Below are positions 50,154 through 59,795 of a stretch of DNA of 64,000 bases, piece after piece. The notes under the pieces were generated by a model, which saw only the letters and a list, made by a program, of their open reading frames with translations, was not told the DNA's origin and did not search any database. The DNA is from Candidatus Roizmanbacteria bacterium (lineage in GTDB: Bacteria; Patescibacteriota; Microgenomatia; UBA1406; GWC2-37-13). The DNA lies in the NCBI GenBank assembly GCA_016214055.1, contig JACRPE010000021.1, positions 62,001 to 126,000 of the forward strand, written 5' to 3'. The first letter of the stretch is position 1. Each line of letters opens with the position of its first letter. A program made the position numbers and the translations under genes.

Positions 50154-51611
50154 ATGCAATCAAGGTCGCCCGTCGTAGCCATTTTAGGTCACGTTGATCA
50201 TGGGAAGACTACCCTTCTTGACTATATCCGTAAATCCCGCATTGCAAAGGGTGAGGAGGGTGGTATAACACAAAAAATAGGTGCTTATGAGGTGGAGACG
50301 GGCATCAAGGGTTATCCGATAAATAAAATCACATTTATCGATACTCCCGGACATGAGGCATTTTCCCTCCTCCGCGCGCGCGGTGCACATGTTGCAGATA
50401 TTGTCATACTTCTTATCGATGGACGGGATTCAGTCATGCCACAGTCAATTGAGTCCATCTCCCATATCAAAGCCGCAAAAGTTCCCTATATCGTAGTCAT
50501 CAATAAAATTGATCTTGAGGATGTTGATATAGAAAAAGTCAAGAATGATCTTTTGAAATATGAGGTTATGGTGGAAGGTAAGGGTGGCGACGTTCCGGTC
50601 GTTCCCTTGTCTGCCAAAACCGGAAAGGGAGTAAGTGACCTGCTTGAAACAATTCTCTTTATATCATCAGATAAGAAGCTCGAATATGACCCGCTTGCAA
50701 CCCCGCAAGCCTTTATCATAGAGACGAAAAAGGATAGACGCGGTGTTGTCATGAGTGCAATCATTAAAAATGGAGTACTTAAAATCGGCGACACCATATA
50801 TGCAGACCAGAAAAAAGCCCGTATCCGAGCTCTGATCAATGATATGGGTAAAAATATTCAATCTGTTACTCCATCAACTCCTTTTGAGCTTCTTGGATTT
50901 GAGGAGGCCCCTACTGTCGGGTCTGAGATATCGAGCCTGCTTGTAGCCCCCCCGGATGCAGTTTCTGAGGTGGTAATTCCCGGAGAAAAGGCGGTGTTTG
51001 ATATGGCCGCGATGATGGCCGTTCCCAAAGAGGAAAAAAAACTTGCCCTTGTCATAAAGTCCGACTCTCAAGGCTCCCTTGAGGCTATCCATGCCGCACT
51101 CGTAAAAAACGAGCACGTTGATATTCTGTTAAGCGCAGTCGGGGACATCCACAAATCCGACATTTTCCTGGCTAAAACAGCCAAGGCCATCGTGATCGGC
51201 TTTAATGTGAAGCCTGATCCTGAGACAAAAGACCTCGCCAGGCAGGAAAAAGTCATCATTAAGACTTACGGCATTATCTATGAACTTTTGGATGAATTAA
51301 ACGAGGTTGCAGACCTTCTTCAGGAGAAAGAAGAACAGGAAAAACACCTCAAAGGCGAGGCTAAAATCATTGCAACCTTTACTATAGAAGGAGAAAAGAT
51401 ATTCGGTGTGAAGCTAACCAAGGGTAAGATTACGGCTGGAGACGAGGTTCAGCTCTATAGAGGTGATAATCTTATAGGAAAAATGAGGCTTGTATCCCTC
51501 CAGGTACGTGCAAAGAAGGTTCAGGAGGTCAAAAAGGACCAGGAATCAGGCATGGTCTTCTCTCCACCACTTGACATACGGGTAGGTGATGTGGTAAAAT
51601 GTATCCTATAA
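50154..51611 (+). CDS. infB: Translation initiation factor IF-2 (short N-terminus)
   Basis: [81 protein letters not shown]. Confidence 0.97.
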   Translation: MQSRSPVVAILGHVDHGKTTLLDYIRKSRIAKGEEGGITQKIGAYEVETGIKGYPINKITFIDTPGHEAFSLLRARGAHVADIVILLIDGRDSVMPQSIESISHIKAAKVPYIVVINKIDLEDVDIEKVKNDLLKYEVMVEGKGGDVPVVPLSAKTGKGVSDLLETILFISSDKKLEYDPLATPQAFIIETKKDRRGVVMSAIIKNGVLKIGDTIYADQKKARIRALINDMGKNIQSVTPSTPFELLGFEEAPTVGSEISSLLVAPPDAVSEVVIPGEKAVFDMAAMMAVPKEEKKLALVIKSDSQGSLEAIHAALVKNEHVDILLSAVGDIHKSDIFLAKTAKAIVIGFNVKPDPETKDLARQEKVIIKTYGIIYELLDELNEVADLLQEKEEQEKHLKGEAKIIATFTIEGEKIFGVKLTKGKITAGDEVQLYRGDNLIGKMRLVSLQVRAKKVQEVKKDQESGMVFSPPLDIRVGDVVKCIL

Positions 51612-51612
51612 T

Positions 51613-52560
51613 ATGTTTCCAAACAACAACTCTCAAACCACATCCCGCATCGTTGAAGTAATTGGAAAAGCTACAAGCGGTATTATTATTTTGCCACAAA
51701 ATCCTACCGTTGACGCAATTGCGGCAACTACCTCTCTCTATTTAGGCTTGTTGAAACTCGGTAAAACCGTAACTATCGTATGTACTTCACCCGTTCAGAG
51801 TGATCTCATGGGCGCCGATAAAATTCAGGCCAATCTTTCTGTAGGTGGGGACAATTTAGTTGTTTCATTCCCCTATTCTGATGGCTCTATAGACAAAATC
51901 GACTATAACATTCAAGGTCAATTCTTTAACTTGACCATTGCCCCCCGCGCCGGATTTCCCAAATTGAATCCCAACCAGGTTACCTATTCATATACGGGTG
52001 GTTCTTTTGACTTTATCGTAGCTGTTGATATGCCCAATCTGAATAGTGCCGGGCCTCTTTATGCCGATAATCAGACCATGTTCCAGGGAAAAAACATCAT
52101 CAATATTGACCGTCATCTGACCAATGGATTTTTCGGCACCATCAATTTCGTAAATAAGACAAGCTCTTCAACTTCAGAACTTGCGCTGAAAACATTGCAG
52201 GCTCTTCAAGTTGAATTGGACCGCGATATTGCGACTAATCTGTATGCGGGTATTTCAACTGCAACGAATAACTTTACGGCTTATTCAGTAAATGCAGAGA
52301 CTTTTGAAACAATTGCAACTCTTCTGAAGGCGGGAGCTATGAAGAAAAGCTTTAAGCCTGCAGTCGCTCCTCCCATCTCACCTGTTACTCAAGGCTCTTT
52401 TGGGATGTCTCAGGCGGGAACACAAAAAGCGTTTGAACAAAAAATGGGAGGAAGCATTGATACCGTTGAAGTAGCGGGATCCTCACAGACAAAAGAGGGA
52501 GTTCCTCCAGCCCAGGATTGGCTCAAACCTAAAATATTCAAAGGTGGCGGATTAGTCTAA
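51613..52560 (+). CDS. DHH/DHHA1-family-like protein with degenerate catalytic motifs
   Basis: LPQNPTVDAIAATTSLYLGLLKLGKTV, FDFIVAVDMPNLNSAG, NIDRHLTNGFFGTINFVNKTSSSTSELAL resemble NrnA-type order but DxD and DHH are altered. Confidence 0.7.
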   Translation: MFPNNNSQTTSRIVEVIGKATSGIIILPQNPTVDAIAATTSLYLGLLKLGKTVTIVCTSPVQSDLMGADKIQANLSVGGDNLVVSFPYSDGSIDKIDYNIQGQFFNLTIAPRAGFPKLNPNQVTYSYTGGSFDFIVAVDMPNLNSAGPLYADNQTMFQGKNIINIDRHLTNGFFGTINFVNKTSSSTSELALKTLQALQVELDRDIATNLYAGISTATNNFTAYSVNAETFETIATLLKAGAMKKSFKPAVAPPISPVTQGSFGMSQAGTQKAFEQKMGGSIDTVEVAGSSQTKEGVPPAQDWLKPKIFKGGGLV

Positions 52561-53640
52561 TAAAGGTTTTTCATTCACAGACTGTGCCCCTTCTTCCAGT
52601 TTTATTTTCTCAGCAGTTTTCATCAGCTGATTAGTGCGTGTGGTTCCAACCATGTTATATTGCTTCGTAAGGGATTCTATCCGCTCTCCGAGTTTATCGA
52701 ATTCCAGGTTATATTTATTAAATTCTTCGACAAACATTTTGATATGACCGATTATTTTCTGAACATTTTTTTGATATTTGAAATTTTCATACGCCTGACT
52801 TACCATACGCAGGATGGCGGTAAAAGTAAACGGACCGGCCAGGACAACCTTTTGCCTCATCGCCTCAACCCACACCTCACTCATGCTCTCGTAAATAAAA
52901 GAGAAAACCATCTCATTGGGAATAAATAATATGACAAAATCAACCGTGTTGTCTTCGGGATTGATGTAGTCCCGGGTGGTAACCTGCTTTATCTTTTCAC
53001 GTACGTCCCTCTCAAACATCTTTTTCAGGTCCGCCTTCACCGATATATCATTTGTTTCCGTCATTTTTTTCAGATTCTGATAGGGAAATTTCGCGTCCAC
53101 ATTGATCTTTGCCTTATTGGGAAGAAAAATAGTAAAGTCAGGGCGCCTCCCCGTGTCCTGTTCCTTATTGAATTCATAATTTTGCCCCCGCACAAACCCG
53201 TTCATCTCAAGAAGGTCCCCTGCAACTTTTTCACCCCACTGCCCCCTCATTTGATTACTCGATAGTACTTTACTCAGGCTTTCGGTCGTCATCTTCAGTT
53301 GGTCTGTCAATTTGCTTTGATTTTTGATCGCTTCATTCAGTTCGCTGAAGGACCCGATTCGCTTTTCTTCCGCATTTCTCAATCTCTGGTCACTTTCTTT
53401 CAACTCCTCATGAATCCGTTTGACCATTTCTCCGATTATTTCTTTTTTATTATCAAGATCAGTTTTTATATCCTGTTTCTCCGACTTTAATTGCTCTTTA
53501 GCCATCATGATAACCTGTTCGTTGGATGACTTGGTGAAACCGGGGAGGGCGGACTTTAATATGAATTGTGTCACGGCAATTCCCACGATAACTGCAACGA
53601 AGATCCCGATAACGACTGCAATAATGATGGTAATAAGCAT
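52552..53640 (-). CDS. rmuC: DNA recombination protein RmuC
   Basis: NQMRGQWGEKVAGDLLEMNGFVRGQNYEF, RPDFTIFLPNKAKINVDAKFPYQNL, AGPFTFTAILRMVSQAYENFKYQKN. Confidence 0.94.
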   Translation of the reverse strand: MLITIIIAVVIGIFVAVIVGIAVTQFILKSALPGFTKSSNEQVIMMAKEQLKSEKQDIKTDLDNKKEIIGEMVKRIHEELKESDQRLRNAEEKRIGSFSELNEAIKNQSKLTDQLKMTTESLSKVLSSNQMRGQWGEKVAGDLLEMNGFVRGQNYEFNKEQDTGRRPDFTIFLPNKAKINVDAKFPYQNLKKMTETNDISVKADLKKMFERDVREKIKQVTTRDYINPEDNTVDFVILFIPNEMVFSFIYESMSEVWVEAMRQKVVLAGPFTFTAILRMVSQAYENFKYQKNVQKIIGHIKMFVEEFNKYNLEFDKLGERIESLTKQYNMVGTTRTNQLMKTAEKIKLEEGAQSVNEKPLLD

Positions 53641-53689
53641 AGCTATATCATACCAAAATGAATTTTTTTATTTTGATACAATAAACCGT

Positions 53690-55381
53690 ATGAAAATTAC
53701 GTGGAAGAAAGAAATCGGGCCTGGGGAGAAGCCAAGTGCGCAGGAAATCGTAGACATAATCCTTGAGAACAGAAAAATAAAAGATTCAAAAGAGTTTCTC
53801 TCACCAACCTCTCCCTTAGAAATACCACTCACCACTTTTGGTTTCAAAAAAGAATTAGAAAAGACACTCAAGCTCCTTGAAGGGATAAAAAAGGAAAATA
53901 AAATGATAGTCGTCTACACCGATTACGATGCCGACGGAATAACGGGGGGAACTATACTTTGGGAAACGCTTCATATGCTGGGGTTTAAGGTCATGCCCTA
54001 TGTCCCCCACCGCCGTCATGAAGGATATGGGTTTTCGGTAAAAGGAATTGATCGGGTGAAAAAAGAATTTGATCCGTCACTCATCATAAGCGTCGATCAC
54101 GGGATAAGTGGGAAGAAAGAAATCGCCTATGCCGCGAAATTGGGAATAAAAATAATCGTAACCGATCATCATCTAGCTCCCGCAGAACTTCCTGACAAAG
54201 CGGAAAGCATCTTTCACATCCCTGCCCTTTCCGGATCCGGTGTTGCATATTTTTTCGCAAAAGAAGTCTTCAATCATTTTGGAAAAATTTCAAATTTCAA
54301 ATTTCAAATTTCAAATTATTTTAAATCCGATTATCTCGCCCTCGCCGCAATCGGTACCATTGCAGACCTCGTCCCTCTGGTTGGACCATCTAGAAGTGTT
54401 GTGTATCATGGATTAAAAGCTTTTAAAGAAACGAAAAGACAAGGAATAAAACACATTATAAAGGAGGCGGGAATTACGGATAAAGATATTACTCCCTACG
54501 AAGTAGGATTCATCATTGCGCCGAGAATAAATGCAGTTGGAAGACTGGAGCATGCCATTGATGCTTTACGTTTATTATGTACACACAACGATAAACAGGC
54601 GGAGGAAATCGCATCGAAAATGGGGGGGACCAATAAAGAACGTCAGGATCTTGTGACATCCGCGGTTAAACAGGCAAAAGGAATGGTTAAAAAAATAATT
54701 GAAAAGGAGAAGAAACTTCCTCTAATCATTACGTTATCTTCCGAAGAATGGAATGAAGGAATCATCGGGCTTATATCGTCAAAAATTACGGAAAGTTATT
54801 CCCGCCCCTCAATTGTCATGACTAAATCAGATGGCTTTTGGAAAGGATCCGCCCGCTCCATGAACGACTTTCACCTGACGAATTTTTTGAGATCGCTTGA
54901 TACATATCTGATAAGCGTGGGCGGTCATAAAGGCGCCTCCGGATTTTCGATACTTGATGAAAAGAAGGAGGCCTTTTTAAAAAAAGTGCAGACGGCGGCA
55001 AAGAAAATCGTGACGGAAAAAGATTTTGAAAAGAAAGTGGAGGCGGATTTGAAGATTCCCCTTGCCCTGGTGAATATAAAACTGGCACATGAATTAGAAC
55101 GCCTGAGTCCGTATGGAATCGGCAATCCTAATCCTTCATTCATCAGTGAGGTGACAATACTTGAAAAAAAATTATTCGGAAAAAAAAGTGAGCACGTGAA
55201 ACTCTTTGTCAAAGACGCCCATACGGGCTCTTTTCCCATGGAGTTTATATCTTTTTTTAAAGTTGAAGAATATAAAGATATTGACAAAGATCAAAACATC
55301 ACCCTCGTCTATAATTTGGATATAAATAGGTGGAATGGGAGGGAGAGTTTGAGGGGGAGGATTAATTTTTTTATTTCTTAA
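53690..55381 (+). CDS. recJ: Single-stranded-DNA-specific exonuclease RecJ
   Basis: MIVVYTDYDADGITGGTILWETL, ISVDHGISGKKE, IIVTDHHLAPAELPDKAE, APRINAVGRLEHAIDALRLL, VGGHKGASGFSI; start revised from 53420 to ATG 53690 (TACAAT 7 nt upstream). Confidence 0.95.
   Translation: MKITWKKEIGPGEKPSAQEIVDIILENRKIKDSKEFLSPTSPLEIPLTTFGFKKELEKTLKLLEGIKKENKMIVVYTDYDADGITGGTILWETLHMLGFKVMPYVPHRRHEGYGFSVKGIDRVKKEFDPSLIISVDHGISGKKEIAYAAKLGIKIIVTDHHLAPAELPDKAESIFHIPALSGSGVAYFFAKEVFNHFGKISNFKFQISNYFKSDYLALAAIGTIADLVPLVGPSRSVVYHGLKAFKETKRQGIKHIIKEAGITDKDITPYEVGFIIAPRINAVGRLEHAIDALRLLCTHNDKQAEEIASKMGGTNKERQDLVTSAVKQAKGMVKKIIEKEKKLPLIITLSSEEWNEGIIGLISSKITESYSRPSIVMTKSDGFWKGSARSMNDFHLTNFLRSLDTYLISVGGHKGASGFSILDEKKEAFLKKVQTAAKKIVTEKDFEKKVEADLKIPLALVNIKLAHELERLSPYGIGNPNPSFISEVTILEKKLFGKKSEHVKLFVKDAHTGSFPMEFISFFKVEEYKDIDKDQNITLVYNLDINRWNGRESLRGRINFFIS
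54287..54317. repeat. Heptanucleotide array (ATTTCAA)4 inside recJ
   Basis: ATTTCAAATTTCAAATTTCAAATTTCAAATT; encodes ISNFKFQISN in frame. Confidence 0.9.
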
Positions 55382-56804
55382 GTGGTTTTATTTTGACAAC
55401 CCTATCTTTTCTCGCATAGCGTTTAAGGAATATTCTCCACATTTTGTCCTTTTGTATTGGATCTAAGAAGAATTTTTTATATAGTCTGTCTTCCATCATT
55501 TCTTCAATACTTTTATCCATAAATTTCGTTAATATTTCTCCAGTTGTTGGACCAACCGGAATAATGGTTACATTTGGCATACCCTTAAAGGAGTATTTTG
55601 CTTCAGGGATGGTGTCTGTCATAACAATTCTGTCAACGATGGGGCCATTTGCTTGAGAGCTTAGTGCTGATTCAATATTTTCAACACCAGCTGCAATTTG
55701 ATCAGAGATAGATAAATAATTAGTCAGTCGGTCTCTTTCTCTTATATATTTTCTCCATCTTTTAGATCTTAGTTTTGCGGCTAATACTTCATCATGATCT
55801 GTTAATACATCGGTTATTGTCTGCCAAGCAGGATATGACAGTACTCCATGCGTGGCTATTATAGTGATAGATTTAACACCATATTTATTTTTCAAACTTT
55901 CACATGTTTTTTTCATCGAGCCAAACGTATCAATAATATCGTCATAAATTATGATGTCTTTTCCTTTTAAGTCGTCAGGTGAGCCATAAACCATCATTGA
56001 ATCATTCACCATATTTGGTCCTTTTCTTGTTTTATCGAATGCTACAATATGGGTTGATGGGCTCATTCCAAGCAAATTTGATAAGTGCACACACTGTTGC
56101 AAACTCCCTTTATCCAACGCAACTATTCGTGTATTTTTTGGCTCAATTCGATTTTTATTTTCCTTTTTTGAAAGGTCATCTCTTGTAAAAACTTGTTCTT
56201 TAATGTGCTCAGCAAATAATGGAGCTGCGGTCATCGCAACAGTCCCAATTTTATTTTTTTTAAAATATTTTAAACCTTCCCAACTATGAGGCCCCCAGAT
56301 ATATACTCGTTTGAATTTTTTAAAATCTTCTGCCGCAATCTCTACATTTATGGCTTCCCCTGCTAACTTTTCTTTCGCCTCAGTAATTGTTGCTTTGTCT
56401 TGTCTCATTTCTACATAGATCCCTGCACCATGAACCTCGTCAACCATTGGTAAATTTTTTCCTTCGCGATGAGTCAAAGCATTAAGTAACTGCTTTGTTG
56501 CAAAGGAAACCTTTTCATAGTCACCGAAGTGTGGAGTTAACCAGAACGGAAAAAGGGCTCTTACTGGCGGTCTATCTGTTATGTCATTTTCTCTTCCCCT
56601 ATCGCCTGAAAATCGCACTTGCAACCAAGGAGTTTGGTCTTTGAAATTAGTTTTCATAACCCTGAGAGTTTCCATCTGATTTGATGGAGGAAGAGCGGCT
56701 ACCAGACTATCGATAAAGGCTCCGTATTGATAGAAAATTGGGTGTACAGCAAGTGCAGGAATTGGAGATTCTTTTGAACCATGAAAAACTTCTCTAAAAG
56801 TCAT
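55371..56804 (-). CDS. Divergent PRPP-synthetase/phosphoribosyltransferase-like protein
   Basis: RIVALDKGSLQQCVHLSNLLG; KDIIIYDDIIDTFGSMKKTCESLKNKYGVKSITIIATHGVLS resembles the PRPP-binding loop. Confidence 0.75.
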   Translation of the reverse strand: MTFREVFHGSKESPIPALAVHPIFYQYGAFIDSLVAALPPSNQMETLRVMKTNFKDQTPWLQVRFSGDRGRENDITDRPPVRALFPFWLTPHFGDYEKVSFATKQLLNALTHREGKNLPMVDEVHGAGIYVEMRQDKATITEAKEKLAGEAINVEIAAEDFKKFKRVYIWGPHSWEGLKYFKKNKIGTVAMTAAPLFAEHIKEQVFTRDDLSKKENKNRIEPKNTRIVALDKGSLQQCVHLSNLLGMSPSTHIVAFDKTRKGPNMVNDSMMVYGSPDDLKGKDIIIYDDIIDTFGSMKKTCESLKNKYGVKSITIIATHGVLSYPAWQTITDVLTDHDEVLAAKLRSKRWRKYIRERDRLTNYLSISDQIAAGVENIESALSSQANGPIVDRIVMTDTIPEAKYSFKGMPNVTIIPVGPTTGEILTKFMDKSIEEMMEDRLYKKFFLDPIQKDKMWRIFLKRYARKDRVVKIKPLKK

Positions 56805-56878
56805 ATATGTTTAGCCCGTATTATACCCCTTTTTTCCAAAAAAACAACTATAAGCTATTGGTCAAAACTGAGGTGTAG

Positions 56879-57442
56879 TTAAAGAAAGAGTTTGTCTTTT
56901 GTAGCTACGAGGGAAATACCAGAGGCATAATCTTCTGAAAGTGCCGCTTGTCTATCTCGATATACTCCAATATCCATTATCCTTCCAGTCTGGCCCATCA
57001 TTTTTCTTATTACCTCAGACAGCTGAGGTGAGGCTTTTTGTAAGCTTCGTTTTATTTTACCGTTTTTTCTATCAACTAGCCCGTACGTCTTCCTTCCTCC
57101 CATTTTAGGAAATTTTCTTTCGGGTAATATGTCGTACGGATCTGCTTGTTTTATTTTTTCAAAAAGAATTTTATCTACTAAGATAAAATCGGTGTCACTT
57201 TCCTTGTCTGGGCTATTTCCCCAACGCGCCAAACTTGTATTTGGATTAAGGGTTCTTCCACCTCTCATACTACCAACAAGGGCAATCAAGCCTACAGGGT
57301 CTTCCAAACAACCCTGCATTTCTTCCATGTATTCAACTGCTTGTTCCATATTACCATTAAACATTCGCTCAAAAGCCCGGTATAGGGTCTCGTGATATTG
57401 ATCATAATCATATGGTAAATTTCCCTCGCCGCCATCTATCAT
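56879..57442 (-). CDS. Putative nucleotidyltransferase-fold protein
   Basis: LIALVGSMRGGRTLNPN...SPDKESDTDFILVDKILFEKI resembles GS...DxD nucleotidyltransferase core. Confidence 0.5.
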   Translation of the reverse strand: MIDGGEGNLPYDYDQYHETLYRAFERMFNGNMEQAVEYMEEMQGCLEDPVGLIALVGSMRGGRTLNPNTSLARWGNSPDKESDTDFILVDKILFEKIKQADPYDILPERKFPKMGGRKTYGLVDRKNGKIKRSLQKASPQLSEVIRKMMGQTGRIMDIGVYRDRQAALSEDYASGISLVATKDKLFL

Positions 57443-57512
57443 AAAATTGATTTCTCATTTTACACTAATTCTAGCTTGTAAAGAAATGTAATTATTTGTA
57501 TCATATACAGAT

Positions 57513-58886
57513 ATGAAAACTTTGGCAATTGCCGATGTCGTGCATAAAATTGGGCAGGAAGTTGAGCTTTACGGCTGGGTGAATATAAAACGCGATCATA
57601 AAAAGATAGTTTTTTTAGATATCCGAGATCGAAGCGGTATCGTGCAGGTTGTTGGTGGAGAAGAATGTAAGGCTCTATCTATTGAAGATGTAGTGAAAAT
57701 AAAAGGGTTGGTCAAAAAAAGACCGGACAAATTGGTGAATGACAAGATCCCAACAGGCTCCGTGGAAATTGAAGTAAAAGAATTGACAATCCTCAGTAAA
57801 GCCCAACCCATGCCATTACCAGTTACCACAGACGGATATGAGATTGACGAGGAAATACGGATGAAATATCGATACCTTGATATTCGTCGCCCTCGCATCA
57901 CAAAGAATTTAGTATTAAGATCGAAATTTATCCAACTTCTCCGCGAATATCTTTTCGAAAAAGGATTCTTGGAGGTTGAAACCCCTATTTTAAGCGAGAC
58001 AACACCTGAAGGAGCACGCGACTTCGTCGTCCCCTCCCGTCTTCAAAAAGGTAAGTTTTATGCTCTCCCCCAGTCACCTCAGCAATATAAACAATTACTT
58101 ATGGTTGCAGGGCTAGAGAAATACTTTCAAATTGCCCGATGCTTCCGAGATGAAGATCCTCGAGCTGACCGGGCATATGGGGAATTTACCCAGCTTGATA
58201 TGGAAATGAGTTTTGTGGAGCGGGAAGATGTGATGCGATTGGTTGAGGACATGATTATAGGCGTCTATCAGAAATTAAACGTTCCCATCAAGCAAAAACC
58301 TTTCCCTGTCTACAATTATCAGGATGCCATCAAACAGTTCGGGGCAGATAAATTTGATTTACGATCCGATGAAGACAAAAAAAATAATGTACAGGCATTT
58401 GCATGGGTGATAAACTTTCCCTTTTTTGAAAAAACGGAAACCGGAGGGTGGACTTTTACTCATAATCCCTTTTCCGCTCCCCTTCCCGAGTTTAAACAAG
58501 ATTTGTTGGATAAAAAAAATATCGGGTCTATTCTCACGTCTCAATACGATTTAGTCTGCAATGGTTATGAGGTTGGGGGAGGCAGTATCCGCGGACATGA
58601 ACCGGCTGTTTTGAAAACAGTGTTTGAAATCATGGGATATGCCGAAAAAGATATCCAACATCAATTCGGTCACATGCTTGAGGCATTTTCTTATGGCGCA
58701 CCTCCTCATGGTGGGATCGCCCCCGGTATTGATCGTTTACTCACTTGTATAACAGGCGAAAAAACTTTGCGGGAAGTTATTCCATTCCCGATGACAAGCG
58801 GAGGAAAAACATCGGTCATGAGTGCTCCATCCACGGTACCCGATGATAAGCTTCAGGAGCTGGGGATTAAAGTCAATACTGATTAA
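57513..58886 (+). CDS. aspS: Aspartyl-tRNA synthetase (bacterial-type signatures, lacks GAD insertion)
   Basis: EVETPILSETTPEGARDFVVPSR, QIARCFRDEDPRADRAYGEFTQLDMEMSFV, HMLEAFSYGAPPHGGIAPGIDRLLTCITGEKTLREVIPFP. Confidence 0.95.
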   Translation: MKTLAIADVVHKIGQEVELYGWVNIKRDHKKIVFLDIRDRSGIVQVVGGEECKALSIEDVVKIKGLVKKRPDKLVNDKIPTGSVEIEVKELTILSKAQPMPLPVTTDGYEIDEEIRMKYRYLDIRRPRITKNLVLRSKFIQLLREYLFEKGFLEVETPILSETTPEGARDFVVPSRLQKGKFYALPQSPQQYKQLLMVAGLEKYFQIARCFRDEDPRADRAYGEFTQLDMEMSFVEREDVMRLVEDMIIGVYQKLNVPIKQKPFPVYNYQDAIKQFGADKFDLRSDEDKKNNVQAFAWVINFPFFEKTETGGWTFTHNPFSAPLPEFKQDLLDKKNIGSILTSQYDLVCNGYEVGGGSIRGHEPAVLKTVFEIMGYAEKDIQHQFGHMLEAFSYGAPPHGGIAPGIDRLLTCITGEKTLREVIPFPMTSGGKTSVMSAPSTVPDDKLQELGIKVNTD

Positions 58887-58889
58887 CGT

Positions 58890-59795
58890 ATGCGTACAAA
58901 ACTGGTGGTTTTATTCTTTTTCTTCACCCTCCTTTTTCTCTTTTATCCGGGGGATTCTTACTATTTTCACATCTTTGCCTATAATCGCGAAGTATTTCAT
59001 GACCCCTTAGCTCCCAAAGAAATCAACATTCAACCTATTCCCCGACTCAAGTACCCTACTTCTCCTGATATAACAGCACAAGGAGCATACATTGTAGACA
59101 TCCCCACTTTTACCCCCATCTTTGAACGAAGCGGACATGACCGGTTTTTCCCCGCTTCAACTACAAAAATAGTGACTGCGCTTGTGGTGAATGATATATA
59201 TAACAGCGATGATATATTAACAGTCAAAAAGGCAACATACGAAGGACAGATTATGAATCTCGTATTAGGCGAAAAGATTACTGCAGAAAATCTTCTCTAT
59301 GGCATCCTCGTGCATTCGGCAAATGATGCGGCTTTTACTTTTGCAGAAAATAAAGGATACGATACTTTTATCCGCCTCATGAATGAGAAGGCAAAACAGA
59401 TTCATATGACCGGCTCGTCATTTGAAAACCCTGCGGGCTTAGATAATCCGAATCAATATACTACCCCTTTTGATCTGGCACTCGCCGCCCGTGAACTTTT
59501 AAAAAATAAATATCTTGCCAAATTTGTATCTACGAAAGAAATAGTTATCTCAGATGTTGATTATGTTTATTTTCATAAATTGACAAATGTAAATAAGTTG
59601 TTAGGAGAAATTCACGGGATTGGAGGATTAAAGACAGGATATACGGAAATTGCGGGTGAAAATCTGGTAAGTTTTTACAAGAAAAACGGACATCAATTTA
59701 TCATAGTAATTTTAAAAAGTGAAGATAGATTTAACGATACCAAGAATATTGTCCGCTGGATTGACGACAATGTTACCTACTTCACCGTTGAATAA
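58890..59795 (+). CDS. D-alanyl-D-alanine carboxypeptidase / PBP5-like serine hydrolase
   Basis: PASTTKIVTALV (SxxK), HSANDAAF (SxN), GLKTGYTEIAGENLV (KTG). Confidence 0.94.
   Translation: MRTKLVVLFFFFTLLFLFYPGDSYYFHIFAYNREVFHDPLAPKEINIQPIPRLKYPTSPDITAQGAYIVDIPTFTPIFERSGHDRFFPASTTKIVTALVVNDIYNSDDILTVKKATYEGQIMNLVLGEKITAENLLYGILVHSANDAAFTFAENKGYDTFIRLMNEKAKQIHMTGSSFENPAGLDNPNQYTTPFDLALAARELLKNKYLAKFVSTKEIVISDVDYVYFHKLTNVNKLLGEIHGIGGLKTGYTEIAGENLVSFYKKNGHQFIIVILKSEDRFNDTKNIVRWIDDNVTYFTVE

Noticed and set aside
53420-53689. 90-codon N-terminal extension of recJ in the ORF track
   Set aside because: Antisense to rmuC and contains the recJ promoter; RecJ homology begins at MKITWKKE (53690).
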